Source: Streptomyces sp. 840.1
Lineage (GTDB): Bacteria; Actinomycetota; Actinomycetes; Streptomycetales; Streptomycetaceae
Reading direction: 5' to 3'
Length of the DNA: 64,000 nt
NCBI RefSeq assembly: GCF_003751445.1
Contig: NZ_RJUU01000001.1
Span: 377,001-441,000 of the forward strand
In this document: piece by piece, positions 8,148-16,338 of the stretch
Layout: each line of letters opens with the position of its first letter
Position numbering within the stretch: the stretch's first letter is position 1
Notes under the pieces: generated by a model
Seen by the model: the letters and a program-made list of their open reading frames with translations, nothing else
Told to the model about the DNA's origin: nothing
The model's database searches: none
Translations under genes and position numbers: made by a program

Positions 8148-10271
8148 GTGACGCGCAGCGTGTACGTGACCGGGATCGACCGGGGAGACGGCCGCCAGGT
8201 CGTCGATCTGGGAGTCATGGAGCTCCTGACGCGCCAGGTGGACCGGGTCGGGGTGTTCCGCCCGCTGGTCCACGACGATCCCGACCGGCTGTTCGAGCTG
8301 CTGCGGGCCCGCTACCGGCTCTCGCAGGACCCGGGGACGGTCTACGGCCTGGATTACCACGAGGCGTCCGCGATCCAGGCGGAGCAGGGTACCGACGAAC
8401 TGGTCTCCCGGCTCGTCGACCGCTTCCACCGGGTGGCGCAGAAGTACGAGGTGGTCCTCGTGCTCGGCACCGACTTCGCGGCCACCCAGCTCCCCGACGA
8501 GCTGGCGCTGAACGCCCGCCTCGCCAACGAGTTCGGCGCCTCGGTCATCGCGGTGGTCGGCGGCCAGGACCAGAACGCGGAGTCCGTACGGGCCGAGACG
8601 CGCAACGCGTACCGCGCGTACGCCGGGCTGGGCTGCGACGTGGTCGCGATGGTGGTGAACCGGGTCGCGTCCGAGGACCGCGAGGTCATCGCGGAGCGGC
8701 TCGCGGCCACGCTGCCGGTCCCCTGTTCGGTGCTGCCCGACGATCCGGCCCTCTCGGCGCCCACGGTCGCCCAGATCACCGCGGCGCTGGGCGGGACGGT
8801 GCTGCTCGGCGACGACGCGGGGCTGGCCAGGGACGCGCTGGACTTCGTGTTCGGCGGCGCGATGCTGCCGAACCTGCTGAACGCGCTGACGCCGGGCTGC
8901 CTGGTGGTGACGCCCGGGGACCGCGCCGATCTGGTGGTCGGCTCGCTGGCCGCGCACAGCGCCGGGACCCCGCCCATCGCGGGCCTGCTGCTGACGCTGA
9001 ACGAGCGTCCCGGCGAGGAGATACTCAAGCTGGCCGCACGGCTCGCACCGGGTACCCCGGTCGTCGCGGTGGCCGACGGTTCCTTCCCCACCGCCGAGAA
9101 GCTCTTCGCCCTGGAGGGCAAGCTGAACGCGGCGACGCCGCGCAAGGCCGAGACGGCGCTGGGACTCTTCGAGCGCCATGTCGACACCGGGGCGCTCCTC
9201 GACCGGATCTCGGTCGCCCGCAGCGGCCGGGTCACGCCGATGATGTTCGAGCACGAGCTGCTGGAGCAGGCCCGCGCGGACCGGCGCCGGGTGGTGCTGC
9301 CGGAGGGCACCGAGGAACGGGTGCTGCGCGCCGCCGACGTACTGCTGCGGCGCGACGTCTGCGACCTCACCCTCCTCGGCGACCCCGGCATCGTCCGCAA
9401 GAAGGCCGCCGACCTGGGCATCGACCTGGCCGGCACCCAGCTCGTCGACCCGCAGACCTCCGAGCTGCGCCAGGCCTTCGCGGAGCGGTACGCGCAGTTG
9501 CGCGCCCACCGAGGGGTGACGGTCGAGCTCGCGCACGACGTCGTCTCGGACGTCAACTACTTCGGCACCCTGATGGTGCAGGAGGGCCTCGCGGACGGCA
9601 TGGTCTCCGGTGCGGTCCACTCCACGGCGGCGACGATCCGGCCGGCCTTCGAGATCATCAAGACCAAGGGGGGCGAGCGGAGCTCGTCAGGCAGGGCGGC
9701 GGGCGCCGGGGGGACTGGGCCGGGTGCCTCGATCGTCTCCTCGGTCTTCTTCATGTGCCTCGCGGACAAGGTCCTGGTGTACGGCGACTGCGCGGTCAAC
9801 CCGGACCCGGACGCGGAGCAGCTCGCCGACATCGCCGTCCAGTCGGCGGTCACCGCGGCCCGCTTCGGCGTGGAGCCCCGGATCGCGATGCTCTCGTACT
9901 CGACGGGCACCTCGGGCACGGGGGCCGACGTGGACAAGGTCCGTGAGGCGACGGAGCTGGTGCGCGCGAGCCACCCGGAGCTGATGATCGAGGGTCCCAT
10001 CCAGTACGACGCGGCGGTGGAACCCAGCGTCGCCGCGACGAAGCTGCCGGGCTCCGAGGTGGCGGGCCGGGCGACGGTGCTGATCTTCCCGGACCTGAAC
10101 ACCGGCAACAACACCTACAAGGCCGTGCAGCGCTCGGCGGGAGCGGTGGCCGTCGGCCCGGTCATGCAGGGGCTGCGCAAGCCCGTCAACGACCTGTCCC
10201 GGGGCGCGCTGGTGCAGGACATCGTCAACACCGTGGCCATCACGGCGATCCAGGCACAGGGCGAGGAGTGA
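8148..10271 (+). CDS. pta: Phosphate acetyltransferase, long form with catalytic-domain insert
   Basis: 707 residues, the long Pta form: N-terminal BioD-like P-loop-fold domain, a central DRTGG-type domain, and a C-terminal PTA/PTB catalytic domain from about residue 365. It interconverts acetyl-CoA plus phosphate with acetyl phosphate plus CoA. Catalytic-domain signatures (YGDCAVNPDP, LSYSTGTSG, KPVNDLSRG) are intact. Between FEIIKT and PGASIVSSVFF, where E. coli Pta has one residue, there are 18 (residues 507-524, Gly/Ser/Ala/Arg-rich). The GTG start at 8148 has a GGACGGGAG ribosome-binding site. Its stop sits inside the ackA leader, so the two form an operon. Confidence 0.94.
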   Translation: MTRSVYVTGIDRGDGRQVVDLGVMELLTRQVDRVGVFRPLVHDDPDRLFELLRARYRLSQDPGTVYGLDYHEASAIQAEQGTDELVSRLVDRFHRVAQKYEVVLVLGTDFAATQLPDELALNARLANEFGASVIAVVGGQDQNAESVRAETRNAYRAYAGLGCDVVAMVVNRVASEDREVIAERLAATLPVPCSVLPDDPALSAPTVAQITAALGGTVLLGDDAGLARDALDFVFGGAMLPNLLNALTPGCLVVTPGDRADLVVGSLAAHSAGTPPIAGLLLTLNERPGEEILKLAARLAPGTPVVAVADGSFPTAEKLFALEGKLNAATPRKAETALGLFERHVDTGALLDRISVARSGRVTPMMFEHELLEQARADRRRVVLPEGTEERVLRAADVLLRRDVCDLTLLGDPGIVRKKAADLGIDLAGTQLVDPQTSELRQAFAERYAQLRAHRGVTVELAHDVVSDVNYFGTLMVQEGLADGMVSGAVHSTAATIRPAFEIIKTKGGERSSSGRAAGAGGTGPGASIVSSVFFMCLADKVLVYGDCAVNPDPDAEQLADIAVQSAVTAARFGVEPRIAMLSYSTGTSGTGADVDKVREATELVRASHPELMIEGPIQYDAAVEPSVAATKLPGSEVAGRATVLIFPDLNTGNNTYKAVQRSAGAVAVGPVMQGLRKPVNDLSRGALVQDIVNTVAITAIQAQGEE

Positions 10272-10279
10272 CCCGCGAC

Positions 10280-11518
10280 ATGACCACCACCGAAGGTGCC
10301 GCAGCAGGTACGGGGCCGAGCCGGGTGCTCGTCCTCAACTCCGGCTCCTCCTCAGTGAAGTACCAGCTCCTGGACATGCGCGACCACTCCCGGCTCGCGT
10401 CCGGGCTGGTCGAGCGGATCGGCGAGGAGACCTCCCGGCTGGTGCACACCCCGCTGACCGGCGGCGGTGGCGAGCCCCGGGAGCGCACCGGCCGCATCGC
10501 CGACCACGAGGCGGCCCTGAAGGCGGCCGCCGATGAGCTGGCCGCCGACGGGCTCGGCCTGGACTCCCCCGAGCTGGCGGCGATCGGCCACCGGGTGGTG
10601 CACGGCGGGCTGCGGTTCACCGAGCCGACCGTGATCACCGACGAGGTGCTGAAGGAGATCGAGCGCCTCGTCCCGGTGGCGCCGCTGCACAACCCCGCGA
10701 ACATCACCGGTATCCGCACCGCGCAGGCGCTGCGCCCGGACCTGCCGCAGGTGGCGGTCTTCGACACCGCGTTCCACACCACGATGCCGGAGTACGCGGC
10801 CCGGTACGCGATCGACGTGGAGACGGCCGACGCGCACCGGATCCGGCGCTACGGATTCCACGGCACCTCGCACGCCTACGTCTCGCGCAAGACGGCCGAG
10901 CTGCTGGGCCGCGCCCCGCAGGACGTCAACGTCATCGTGCTGCACCTGGGCAACGGGGCATCGGCCTCCGCCGTGGCGGGCGGCCGGTGCGTGGAGACGT
11001 CGATGGGACTGACCCCCTTGGAGGGGCTGGTGATGGGTACGCGGTCGGGGGACATCGATCCGGCCGTCACCTTCCACCTCAAGCGGGTGGCGGGGATGTC
11101 GGCGGACGAGATCGACGTCCTGCTCAACAAGAAGAGCGGTCTGGTCGGCCTCTGCGGCGACAACGACATGCGGGAGATCCGGCGCCGGGTCGACGAGGGC
11201 GACGAACGTGCCGCGCTCGCCTTCGACATCTACGTCCACCGGCTGAAGAAGTACATCGGCGCCTATTCGGCGGTCCTCGGCCGGGTGGACGCCGTGGTGT
11301 TCACGGCGGGGGTCGGCGAGAACTCCGCTCCGGTACGGGAGGCTGCCATCGCCGGTCTGGAGGAGCTCGGCCTGGTGGTGGACGCGGATCTCAACGCCGT
11401 ACGGTCCGGCGCACCCCGGCTGATCTCGCCGGATTACGCACGGGTCGCGGTCGCCGTGGTGCCGACGGACGAGGAACTGGAGATCGCCGGCCAGACCTTC
11501 GCACTGATCGACAACTGA
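10280..11518 (+). CDS. ackA: Acetate kinase
   Basis: 412 residues, normal length. Phosphate-binding N-terminus VLVLNSGSSSVKY, the ASKHA-fold segments (HRVVHGG, FDTAFHTTMP, YGFHGTSH, HLGNGAS, GTRSGDIDP, FTAGVGENS) are all present. It converts acetyl phosphate and ADP to acetate and ATP, or the reverse for acetate uptake. The ATG at 10280 lies nine bases after the pta stop, with GAGG about 12 bases upstream; a GTG overlapping the pta stop would be too close to that site. Pta-AckA forms the acetate pathway, directly followed by pyruvate kinase. Confidence 0.95.
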   Translation: MTTTEGAAAGTGPSRVLVLNSGSSSVKYQLLDMRDHSRLASGLVERIGEETSRLVHTPLTGGGGEPRERTGRIADHEAALKAAADELAADGLGLDSPELAAIGHRVVHGGLRFTEPTVITDEVLKEIERLVPVAPLHNPANITGIRTAQALRPDLPQVAVFDTAFHTTMPEYAARYAIDVETADAHRIRRYGFHGTSHAYVSRKTAELLGRAPQDVNVIVLHLGNGASASAVAGGRCVETSMGLTPLEGLVMGTRSGDIDPAVTFHLKRVAGMSADEIDVLLNKKSGLVGLCGDNDMREIRRRVDEGDERAALAFDIYVHRLKKYIGAYSAVLGRVDAVVFTAGVGENSAPVREAAIAGLEELGLVVDADLNAVRSGAPRLISPDYARVAVAVVPTDEELEIAGQTFALIDN

Positions 11519-11551
11519 GCGCACCCGCGCCCCTTTGTATCTTCCACCAGC

Positions 11552-11563
11552 CGGAATATTCCG
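11552..11563. promoter_or_regulatory. 12-bp palindrome at the pyk promoter
   Basis: CGGAATATTCCG is a perfect palindrome and unusually AT-rich for this region. It ends 16 bases before the TAGGAT -10 box of pyk, so it covers the -35 region and could be a repressor site. Confidence 0.45.
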
Positions 11564-11579
11564 CAGCGAAACAAACCGA

Positions 11580-11585
11580 TAGGAT
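11580..11585 (+). promoter_or_regulatory. -10 box of pyk, leaderless type
   Basis: TAGGAT followed by seven bases and the ATG at 11593, with no Shine-Dalgarno sequence between. Predicts a leaderless pyk mRNA, separate from the pta-ackA transcript. Confidence 0.5.
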
Positions 11586-11592
11586 CCGCCTC

Positions 11593-13023
11593 ATGCGCCG
11601 TTCCAAAATCGTCTGCACCCTCGGTCCCGCCGTCGACTCCCATGAGCAGCTCGTCGCTCTGATCGAGGCCGGCATGAGCGTGGCCCGATTCAACTTCAGT
11701 CACGGCTCCCACGCGGAGCACCAGGGTCGTTACGACCGGGTCCGCAAGGCCGCCGCCGAGACCGGCCGGGCGGTCGGCGTACTCGCCGACCTCCAGGGCC
11801 CGAAGATCCGCCTGGCGAAGTTCGCCGAGGGCCCCGTCGAACTGGTCCGGGGGGACGAGTTCGTCATCACCGCCGAGGACGTCCCCGGGGACAAGTCGAT
11901 CTGCGGCACCACCTACAAGGGCCTGCCCGGCGACGTCGCCAAGGGCGACCCGATCCTGATCAACGACGGCAACGTCGAGCTGAAGGTCGTCTCCGTGGAC
12001 GGCCCCCGGGTCCACACCATCGTCATCGAGGGCGGGGTGATCTCCGACCACAAGGGGATCAACCTGCCGGGTGCGGCGGTCAACGTCCCGGCCCTGTCCG
12101 AGAAGGACATCGACGACCTCCGCTTCGCCCTGAAGATGGGCTGCGACCTGGTCGCGCTCTCCTTCGTCCGGGACGCCGGTGACGTCAAGGACGTCCACAA
12201 GATCATGGACGAGGAGGGCCGCCGGGTCCCCGTCATCGCCAAGGTCGAGAAGCCGCAGGCCGTCGAGAACATGGAGGGCGTCGTCGCGGCGTTCGACGGT
12301 GTGATGGTCGCCCGCGGCGACCTCGCCGTCGAGTACCCGCTGGAGAAGGTCCCGATGGTGCAGAAGCGCCTGGTGGAGCTCTGCCGGCGCAACGCCAAGC
12401 CGGTGATCGTCGCGACCCAGATGATGGAGTCGATGATCACCAACTCCCGCCCGACCCGCGCCGAGGCGTCCGACGTCGCGAACGCGATCCTGGACGGCGC
12501 GGACGCGGTCATGCTCTCCGCGGAGTCCTCGGTCGGCGCGTACCCGATCGAGACGGTCAAGACGATGTCGAAGATCGTCGTCGCCGCCGAGGAAGAGCTG
12601 CTCTCCAAGGGCCTCCAGCCGCTGGTGCCGGGCAAGAAGCCGCGCACCCAGGGCGGTTCGGTGGCCCGCGCGGCCTGCGAGATCGCGGACTTCCTGAACG
12701 GTGCGGCCCTGGTGGCCTTCACCCAGTCCGGCGACACCGCCCGCCGCCTCTCCCGCTACCGCGCGGCCCAGCCCATCCTGGCCTTCACCACGGACGAGGC
12801 CACCCGCAGCCAGCTGGCCCTCAGCTGGGGCGTCGAGGCCCACGTCGTTCCGCACGTGGACACCACGGACGCGATGGTCGACCTGGTCGACGCGGAGCTG
12901 CTGAAGCTCGGCCGCTACAACACCGGCGACACGATGGTCATCACGGCCGGCTCGCCCCCCGGCGTCCCGGGCACGACCAACATGGTGCGCGTGCACCACG
13001 TGGGCGGCCAGGGCCGCGACTGA
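11593..13023 (+). CDS. pyk: Pyruvate kinase
   Basis: 476 residues, starting MRRSKIVCTLGPAV. Substrate and metal segments are intact: RFNFSHG, the active-site lysine loop KVEKPQAVENM, the VARGDLAVEYP segment, ATQMMESM and the RAEASDVANAI signature; the C-terminal domain that carries allosteric sites in this family follows (about 350-476). It makes pyruvate and ATP from phosphoenolpyruvate. It stands 74 bases after ackA but appears to have its own promoter and is closed by a strong terminator, so expression can be independent. Confidence 0.96.
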   Translation: MRRSKIVCTLGPAVDSHEQLVALIEAGMSVARFNFSHGSHAEHQGRYDRVRKAAAETGRAVGVLADLQGPKIRLAKFAEGPVELVRGDEFVITAEDVPGDKSICGTTYKGLPGDVAKGDPILINDGNVELKVVSVDGPRVHTIVIEGGVISDHKGINLPGAAVNVPALSEKDIDDLRFALKMGCDLVALSFVRDAGDVKDVHKIMDEEGRRVPVIAKVEKPQAVENMEGVVAAFDGVMVARGDLAVEYPLEKVPMVQKRLVELCRRNAKPVIVATQMMESMITNSRPTRAEASDVANAILDGADAVMLSAESSVGAYPIETVKTMSKIVVAAEEELLSKGLQPLVPGKKPRTQGGSVARAACEIADFLNGAALVAFTQSGDTARRLSRYRAAQPILAFTTDEATRSQLALSWGVEAHVVPHVDTTDAMVDLVDAELLKLGRYNTGDTMVITAGSPPGVPGTTNMVRVHHVGGQGRD

Positions 13024-13045
13024 CCCGGTCCGCACGGACAGCTGG

Positions 13046-13089
13046 AACGGCTGTGGGCCGCACCCTTCGGGGTGCGGCCCACAGCCGTT
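13046..13089. terminator. Strong terminator after pyk
   Basis: A perfect 20-bp stem (13046-13065 with 13070-13089) closed by a stable TTCG tetraloop, lying between pyk and the convergent exported-protein gene. It probably serves both directions. Confidence 0.85.
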
Positions 13090-13114
13090 TCCACGGCTCA
13101 CGGACGGGCTCCGG

Positions 13115-14428
13115 TCAGCCGGTGCCCTTGGTGAAGTAGTTCTGCAGGCCCGGCACCGTCAGCGTCCCGCCGAACTGGCCCGCCTGCGTCACCTTCACGT
13201 TGGTGAAGAAGGCGAACGGCACGTTGATCGGGGGCGGCGTCTGGGGGCTGAACGTGATCGGGATGAGGCCGAAGAGGTTGCCCTTCAGCTCCTCCGTGTA
13301 CATCGTCACCGTGCCGTTGCGGATGGTGGAGGTGGAACCCTTCCGCGCCTTCACGTGACCGGTCGCGTCCGACTGCGGGCCGACCGTCATCTGGTGGAGG
13401 TCCTTGATGTCGAGCGAGGTGGCGGTGAACTTCAGCACCTTCTTCGTGCTGCCGTCGCCCTTCTGCACCTCCACGATGCCCTTGTAGTCGAGTCCGCTCA
13501 GGGTGAGCAGCGAACTCTCAAGGATCCACGGGTCGTTCGGGAGGCGGGGGATGCCCTGCTCCAGATCGGCCGCGGCAAGTGCCTTCGGGTCGGCGGTCGG
13601 GCACGGGAAGGAGGGCTTGGCGCCGTCCGGGATGTCCTCGTCCTTCTTGGGGTCGAGTCCCTTGGCGTCCTTGTCCAGCTCCTCGACCGGCTTGCCGGCC
13701 TTGCCCGCAGCCTCACGGATGGCGTCGGCGGTCTTGTCGGCCGTGTCCTTCGCCGCTTCGGTGACCTTCTCGACGGGCTTGTCGGCGGGCTTGTCCGCCG
13801 CCGTGCCGGAGGACTTGTCCGTGTCGCTCGCGGACGGCTTCGGGGACGCGGTCGTGGCACTCGGGGACGGGCTCGCCGTCTCCTTGTCCGGTCCGTCGAA
13901 GAGGTCCTTGAGCGCGTCACCGACGCCCAGCGGGTCGAGCGGGTTCTTCGACTCGGTGGGCGAAGGAGTCGCGCTCGGCGTCTCGGCCGGGGTGTCGGCG
14001 GCCTTCTTGGCCGAGTCCGTCTCCGGGTCGCCCGTGGCGCTCTCGGAAGGGGTGGCCGAGGGCTTCGGGGTGGTGGCCCCGTCGCTCTTGTCCGGGGTGG
14101 CCGTCTCGCTCGCCGTGGCGGACGGGGACGGCTTCTTCGTCTCCGACGCGGAGGGCGACGGCGACTCGCTCGGCTCGTCGGAGCGGGTCACGCACGGGCC
14201 GGGCGCGTAGGGGATGTCCGCGCTGTCGTCGGCCATCGCCAGCTTCGGGGTGAGCCCCATCCCGACGAACACCGCGGTCGGCATCGCGGCGAGCGCGAAC
14301 GCCTTCTTGCCCGCGGGCATGTGGAGCTTCGTCAGCAGCGACTTCCTGGGGGCGGCGTGGCGCGGCCCTCTTCGCTCCTGGAGCCCGCTCCCGCCCGCCG
14401 TGTCCGTCTGATTGTCGTCACCCCGCAC
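13115..14428 (-). CDS. Exported Pro/Ser/Thr-rich protein of the DUF6230/DUF6114 operon
   Basis: 437 residues from a GTG at 14428, which has a GGGAGG ribosome-binding site five bases upstream and overlaps the preceding gene by 11 bases; an ATG at 14452 is possible but has no such site. A long basic N-terminus precedes one hydrophobic segment (about 43-63), read as a signal or anchor. Residues 75-240 are low-complexity Ser/Pro/Thr/Ala/Asp sequence (SESPSPSASETKKPS type), expected to be an extended wall-spanning stalk. The last 160 residues form a compact beta-rich domain with no cysteine pairing pattern and no motif I recognise. It is the third gene of the operon. Function unknown; surface location is inferred. 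Confidence 0.8.
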   Translation of the reverse strand: MRGDDNQTDTAGGSGLQERRGPRHAAPRKSLLTKLHMPAGKKAFALAAMPTAVFVGMGLTPKLAMADDSADIPYAPGPCVTRSDEPSESPSPSASETKKPSPSATASETATPDKSDGATTPKPSATPSESATGDPETDSAKKAADTPAETPSATPSPTESKNPLDPLGVGDALKDLFDGPDKETASPSPSATTASPKPSASDTDKSSGTAADKPADKPVEKVTEAAKDTADKTADAIREAAGKAGKPVEELDKDAKGLDPKKDEDIPDGAKPSFPCPTADPKALAAADLEQGIPRLPNDPWILESSLLTLSGLDYKGIVEVQKGDGSTKKVLKFTATSLDIKDLHQMTVGPQSDATGHVKARKGSTSTIRNGTVTMYTEELKGNLFGLIPITFSPQTPPPINVPFAFFTNVKVTQAGQFGGTLTVPGLQNYFTKGTG

Positions 14429-15008
14429 GATGCCTCCCGCCGTCGACCTCAACTGCCGTCTCGTACTTCGCCGGCTCCTGCTGGGGAACGGCCGCCCCCT
14501 GGAGCGCGCCCCCGGGATGGCCGGCGGTCTGCTCGTCCGTCGTGTACGAGAGGCCGTCCGGCGCCGCCGCTGCGGGGACTCCCCCTGCGGGCGCGGCCTC
14601 GTCCGTCACGGGCTCACCGGGAGCCCAGGACAGGGAGAGGGCACCGCCGAGCAGGGAGAACAGGAAGCCGATCAGGAAGCCGCCGATGTTGGCGACGGGG
14701 ATCGAGATCAGTGCGAGCAGGATCGCCGCGACACCCGCGAACACCCGGACGATGTGGTGGAACCACATCGTCAGACCGAGCGTGATCAGCAGGATCCCGA
14801 TGATCAGGGATCCCGCGCCCGCGGTGGTGGACATCGCCAGCGTCATGTTGCCGAGGTGCATGTTCGCGTACGGGAAGTACGCGATGGGTACACCGCCGAG
14901 GATGGTGAACAGACCCGCCCAGAACGGCCGGTTACCCCGCCAGGTGCGGAAGCGTCGCCGGAAGACGCGGAGGTAGTGCTCGTTCTGCCCTGTGGATTCG
15001 GGGCTCAT
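14418..15008 (-). CDS. DUF6114-type membrane protein
   Basis: 196 residues, starting MSPESTGQNE. A cytoplasmic basic segment (RRRFRTWRGNRPF) is followed by about four hydrophobic helices between residues 30 and 140, then a polar Pro/Ala-rich tail of 55 residues. The pattern matches the small polytopic proteins catalogued as DUF6114 in Streptomyces, whose genes accompany DUF6230 genes. No enzymatic motif is present. It lies between the DUF6230 gene (98-base gap with a hairpin) and the Pro/Ser-rich exported protein (11-base overlap), suggesting a membrane partner of the two exported proteins. Confidence 0.8.
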   Translation of the reverse strand: MSPESTGQNEHYLRVFRRRFRTWRGNRPFWAGLFTILGGVPIAYFPYANMHLGNMTLAMSTTAGAGSLIIGILLITLGLTMWFHHIVRVFAGVAAILLALISIPVANIGGFLIGFLFSLLGGALSLSWAPGEPVTDEAAPAGGVPAAAAPDGLSYTTDEQTAGHPGGALQGAAVPQQEPAKYETAVEVDGGRHRAG

Positions 15009-15061
15009 GGAAAACAGCTCCCTGGAACCGGTACTGCTGTGAGAAGAAGAGAAGGGTGGGC

Positions 15062-15092
15062 GGCCGGGAGCATGTCGCGCATGCCCCCGGCC
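15062..15092 (-). terminator. Intra-operon hairpin between DUF6230 and DUF6114 genes
   Basis: 13-bp stem with one mismatch (15062-15074 with 15080-15092) and a 5-base loop, placed 15 bases after the DUF6230 stop. A partial terminator or 3'-end stabiliser here would give more of the first gene's mRNA than of the downstream genes. Confidence 0.5.
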
Positions 15093-15106
15093 ACCCGGGC
15101 GAGTGC

Positions 15107-15739
15107 TTAGTAGCACTCCTTGACACCCTTGTGGAGCGACAGCTTCAGGTCAGGAAGCTTGAACGTTCCCGCTGTGGTCGCCCACGCCTGCTGCTTGACC
15201 TTCGACAGCTTGGCGACCTCGGCCCGCTGCGAGAACCCGTAGGGGTTGGCCTGGGTTCCGGGCTGGATGCCCGGGTTCTTCAGCGAACCGGCGGCGACGC
15301 CGATGTCGATGTTCGTGAACTCGGCGTCCGCGCCCAGCGAAGAGACATCGAGGTACAGGTCCTTGGCGTAGACCTTTTCCTTGCCGGTGCCCGCGTGGAG
15401 CTCCAGCGTCACGCTGCCGAGACCGAACGGCAGGTCAGGGGTGACCACCGACTGGCACATGTTGGTGATAGTGGCCTCGCTGAACCCGGACACGGCGACC
15501 GGAGCGGCCATGTCCTTGCCCTTGAGGTCCTTGCCCGTCGCCACACTGCCGTACTGGACGAAGTCCTGGCCGACCAGCTGATCCGCGCTGACCTTGAACT
15601 CCTGGCCGGACACGCTGAACGAAGCGGCGAGCGCGCCCTGTGCCAGGCCGACACCCACCGCGGCGGTGGCTATGACGCTCGGCACCATGACGACAGCGAA
15701 ACGCTTCCATCTCGTGCCACCGCGAACCTGGGAACTCAT
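15107..15739 (-). CDS. DUF6230-family exported protein
   Basis: 210 residues, starting MSSQVRGGTRWKRF at 15739 with an AAGGAGGAAAAG ribosome-binding site upstream. A signal peptide (about 14-38, hydrophobic, ending ALAA) precedes a beta-rich mature domain with two cysteines (TNMCQS and KECY at the very end), which could form a disulfide. This matches the DUF6230 proteins of Streptomyces, some of which carry an unsupported 'cholesterol esterase' label in databases; no esterase motif (GxSxG) is present. First gene of a three-gene leftward operon with a 600-base upstream region. Function unknown, probably outside the membrane. Confidence 0.82.
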   Translation of the reverse strand: MSSQVRGGTRWKRFAVVMVPSVIATAAVGVGLAQGALAASFSVSGQEFKVSADQLVGQDFVQYGSVATGKDLKGKDMAAPVAVSGFSEATITNMCQSVVTPDLPFGLGSVTLELHAGTGKEKVYAKDLYLDVSSLGADAEFTNIDIGVAAGSLKNPGIQPGTQANPYGFSQRAEVAKLSKVKQQAWATTAGTFKLPDLKLSLHKGVKECY

Positions 15740-16090
15740 ACTTTTCCTCCTTCTCGGACGTACATCTCCGGCCTGGCATCCTGCCCGACCTGGGATGGGA
15801 GAAGTGCTACGTCCTCGGAAAGGAGAGCGCCCGCGAACGGGGACGTGAACCGCGCCCGAATCACCGGCGATCACCCCCGAGCGACAACCACTGGCCACGC
15901 GTTCGCGCAACCTCTTCGGACAGGCCCTGCCGTTCAGCAGGAACCCCCCTGTCCGGAGCCGGCGCCACTGCCGCCGGCCCACCCGGTGGGGACCCAACAG
16001 AGCCGCCGCACCGACTGGCAGCCGGACTGGCGTTATTGGACCGAGCGTGGCCGATCGTGGTCCATTCACGGCCGTGACACAAGGGGGTTC

Positions 16091-16117
16091 GTTACTCACT
16101 GGTAACGGCGCGATAAC
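16091..16117. promoter_or_regulatory. GTTAC-GTAAC-ATAAC array (GlnR/MtrA-like box)
   Basis: Three 5-mers, GTTAC (16091), GTAAC (16102) and ATAAC (16113), are spaced by exactly six bases, giving an 11-bp period. This is the layout of GlnR and MtrA sites in Streptomyces (GTnAC-N6-GnAAC). It lies about 350 bases upstream of the DUF6230 start codon. Confidence 0.5.
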
Positions 16118-16221
16118 CCAGTCACGACCGGGCGGCACCGACCGGCCACACAGGGTTGCCCCGGGCCCGCAGACGAATCACGGCATTGGCGGCCGAAGCC
16201 GGACAGATCTCAGCGGGTGAT

Positions 16222-16234
16222 TTACTCGGAGTAA
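16222..16234. promoter_or_regulatory. TTACTC-G-GAGTAA dyad
   Basis: Perfect 6-bp arms around one base, sharing the TTAC/GTAA core with the array at 16091. It is about 480 bases upstream of the DUF6230 start and 63 bases before the terminator of the neighbouring gene. Possible second binding site for the same regulator. Confidence 0.35.
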
Positions 16235-16296
16235 CAGCCGTTGCTTTTATCAAGATTTGGTAAAGCGTGGGCTTCTCTTATCGCCCCGACGCGAAA

Positions 16297-16329
16297 ACGG
16301 CCGCGGCTCCCGGAAGGAGCCGCGGCCGT
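16297..16329 (-). terminator. Intrinsic terminator of the thioredoxin-TPR gene
   Basis: 14-bp perfect stem (16297-16310 with 16316-16329), 5-base loop, followed on the minus strand by TTTTC. Lies just after the stop at 16339. Confidence 0.8.
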
Positions 16330-16338
16330 GTTGTCAGA

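Larger units (their letters stand above)
15740..16296. other. Long non-coding region upstream of the DUF6230 operon
   Basis: About 560 bases without a credible gene. It holds the ribosome-binding site of the DUF6230 gene, a triple GTTAC/GTAAC/ATAAC array (16091-16117) and a TTACTC-G-GAGTAA dyad (16222-16234). The length and the repeat content suggest a complex promoter region. I found no tRNA or recognised riboswitch fold. Confidence 0.6.

Noticed and set aside
15107..15739. Cholesterol esterase, a label sometimes given to this family
   Set aside because: No GxSxG or other esterase motif is present.
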